From JBPOFM01 sp038259855 (GTDB lineage Bacteria; Bacteroidota; Bacteroidia; Flavobacteriales; Flavobacteriaceae): a stretch of DNA of 7,375 nucleotides. A program made the position numbers and the translations under genes. The DNA lies in NCBI GenBank assembly GCA_038259855.1, contig JBBSOJ010000166.1, positions 1 to 7,375 of the forward strand, written 5' to 3'. The notes below the pieces were generated by a model. That model had not been told where the DNA came from. It ran no database searches and saw only the letters and a list, made by a program, of their open reading frames with translations. Shown here piece after piece: positions 7,145 to 7,375 of the stretch. How positions within the stretch are numbered: the first letter of the stretch is position 1; each line of letters starts with the position of its first letter.

Positions 7145-7291
7145 TGTCAGTTCGAGTGTTTTAAGTGAAATGCAATGGGACCAAAATTGTATCGAGAACC
7201 ATCTTTAGGCTGAAATAAACAGTTTTCTATACGCTTTGAAATGCGTCTCGATATACTTTCATAGCAAAAATTTATCAATGGCACTCTGACA
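7145..7291. repeat. Nested inverted-repeat element (flavobacterial intergenic repeat type)
   Basis: The outer arms TGTCAG (7145-7150) plus AGTG (7155-7158) pair with CACT (7282-7285) plus CTGACA (7286-7291), leaving TTCG as a bulge, as if GAAC were lost from the right arm. Inside, TATCGAGA (7190-7197) pairs perfectly with TCTCGATA (7246-7253), and the pairing extends two more positions outward with one G-T wobble. An innermost ACGC/GCGT lies at 7231-7246. The words TGTCAGTTCGAGTG and TGTATCGAGAACC resemble parts of intergenic repeats that I recall from many Flavobacteriaceae genomes; that recollection needs checking. It has no ORF, so it would be a non-autonomous or relic element. Confidence 0.5.
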
Positions 7292-7306
7292 CCACTGGAA
7301 GTGTCA
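7287..7306. repeat. Hairpin TGACAC/GTGTCA ahead of the terminator
   Basis: TGACAC (7287-7292) and GTGTCA (7301-7306) form a perfect 6-bp stem with an 8-nt loop. It overlaps the right arm of the nested repeat, so the two structures compete, and lies 14 bp before the terminator. Confidence 0.35.
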
Positions 7307-7320
7307 TCAAGTTCAATCAA

Positions 7321-7356
7321 AAAAAAACCACTTCGTGAAAACGAAGTGGTTTTTTT
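7321..7356. terminator. Strong bidirectional intrinsic terminator
   Basis: ACCACTTCGT (7327-7336) and ACGAAGTGGT (7341-7350) form a perfect 10-bp stem closed by a GAAA tetraloop. It is flanked by an A-run (7319-7327) and a T-run (7350-7356) that extend the pairing to 16 bp. The T-run follows the stem on both strands, so it can end transcription either way. The expected clients are a minus-strand gene ending just beyond the right edge and/or a plus-strand transcript from 7040-7320. Stop codons on the minus strand at 7355-7357 and 7362-7364 fit the first reading, but there is too little sequence to call a gene. Confidence 0.88.
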
Positions 7357-7375
7357 ATGGACTAACGTATAAAAA

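Larger units (their letters stand above)
6984..7375. other. Gene-free region rich in inverted repeats
   Basis: No open frame longer than about 33 codons with an ATG is seen on either strand. The stretch holds the upstream region of the two-gene operon (with the palindrome at 7018-7031), a small hairpin, a nested inverted-repeat element and a strong terminator, listed separately. The terminator works in both directions, so it could end a minus-strand gene lying just beyond the right edge, or a short plus-strand RNA from inside this region. Confidence 0.6.

Noticed and set aside
7170..7213. Two overlapping 12-codon plus-strand frames inside the repeat element
   Set aside because: Too short and placed within the inverted-repeat structure; no supporting signal.

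Overview
The window reads as an ordinary chromosomal segment of a member of the Bacteroidota, most likely a (marine-type) Flavobacteriaceae species. The DNA is AT-rich, there are no Shine-Dalgarno sequences in front of the genes, and one promoter has the Bacteroidota -7 form TAnnTTTG. The protein families also fit: a serine hydrolase with C-terminal beta-rich repeats, a Cys-rich/CarboxypepD_reg-like membrane protein, and a KY-type transglutaminase-like protein. The assignment rests on sequence character only; no database was searched.

Layout, left to right. (1) 26-1687, minus: secreted or periplasmic class C beta-lactamase-like serine hydrolase. (2) 1688-1921: non-coding leader with a 7-bp-stem inverted repeat and a 12-bp perfect palindrome. 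(3) 1922-4183, minus: large FUSC/YccS-type inner-membrane protein, apparently starting at TTG. (4) 4184-4328: short divergent promoter region. (5) 4329-5192, plus: bestrophin-family channel. (6) 5193-5258: short convergent gap. (7) 5259-6983, minus: a tight two-gene operon. The first gene (6312-6983) encodes a membrane protein with a four-cysteine N-terminal domain and an exported CarboxypepD_reg-like domain. The second (5259-6305) encodes an exported transglutaminase-like protein. (8) 6984-7375: a gene-free stretch packed with dyad symmetries. It contains a 14-bp palindrome, a small hairpin, a nested inverted-repeat element of about 147 bp that looks like a degenerate flavobacterial intergenic repeat, and a strong bidirectional intrinsic terminator.

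How the genes may work together. The FUSC protein and the bestrophin are both inner-membrane, probably anion-handling proteins and share a 145-bp divergent control region, so co-regulation is plausible but unproven. The two-gene operon pairs an inner-membrane-anchored Cys-rich protein with an exported cysteine-hydrolase-fold protein, suggesting a cell-envelope function that I cannot name. The serine hydrolase has its own leader and is probably a separate unit. I see no defence system, mobile element with a transposase, CRISPR array, tRNA or rRNA. The parts most worth a second look are the two-gene operon and the structured gene-free right end.
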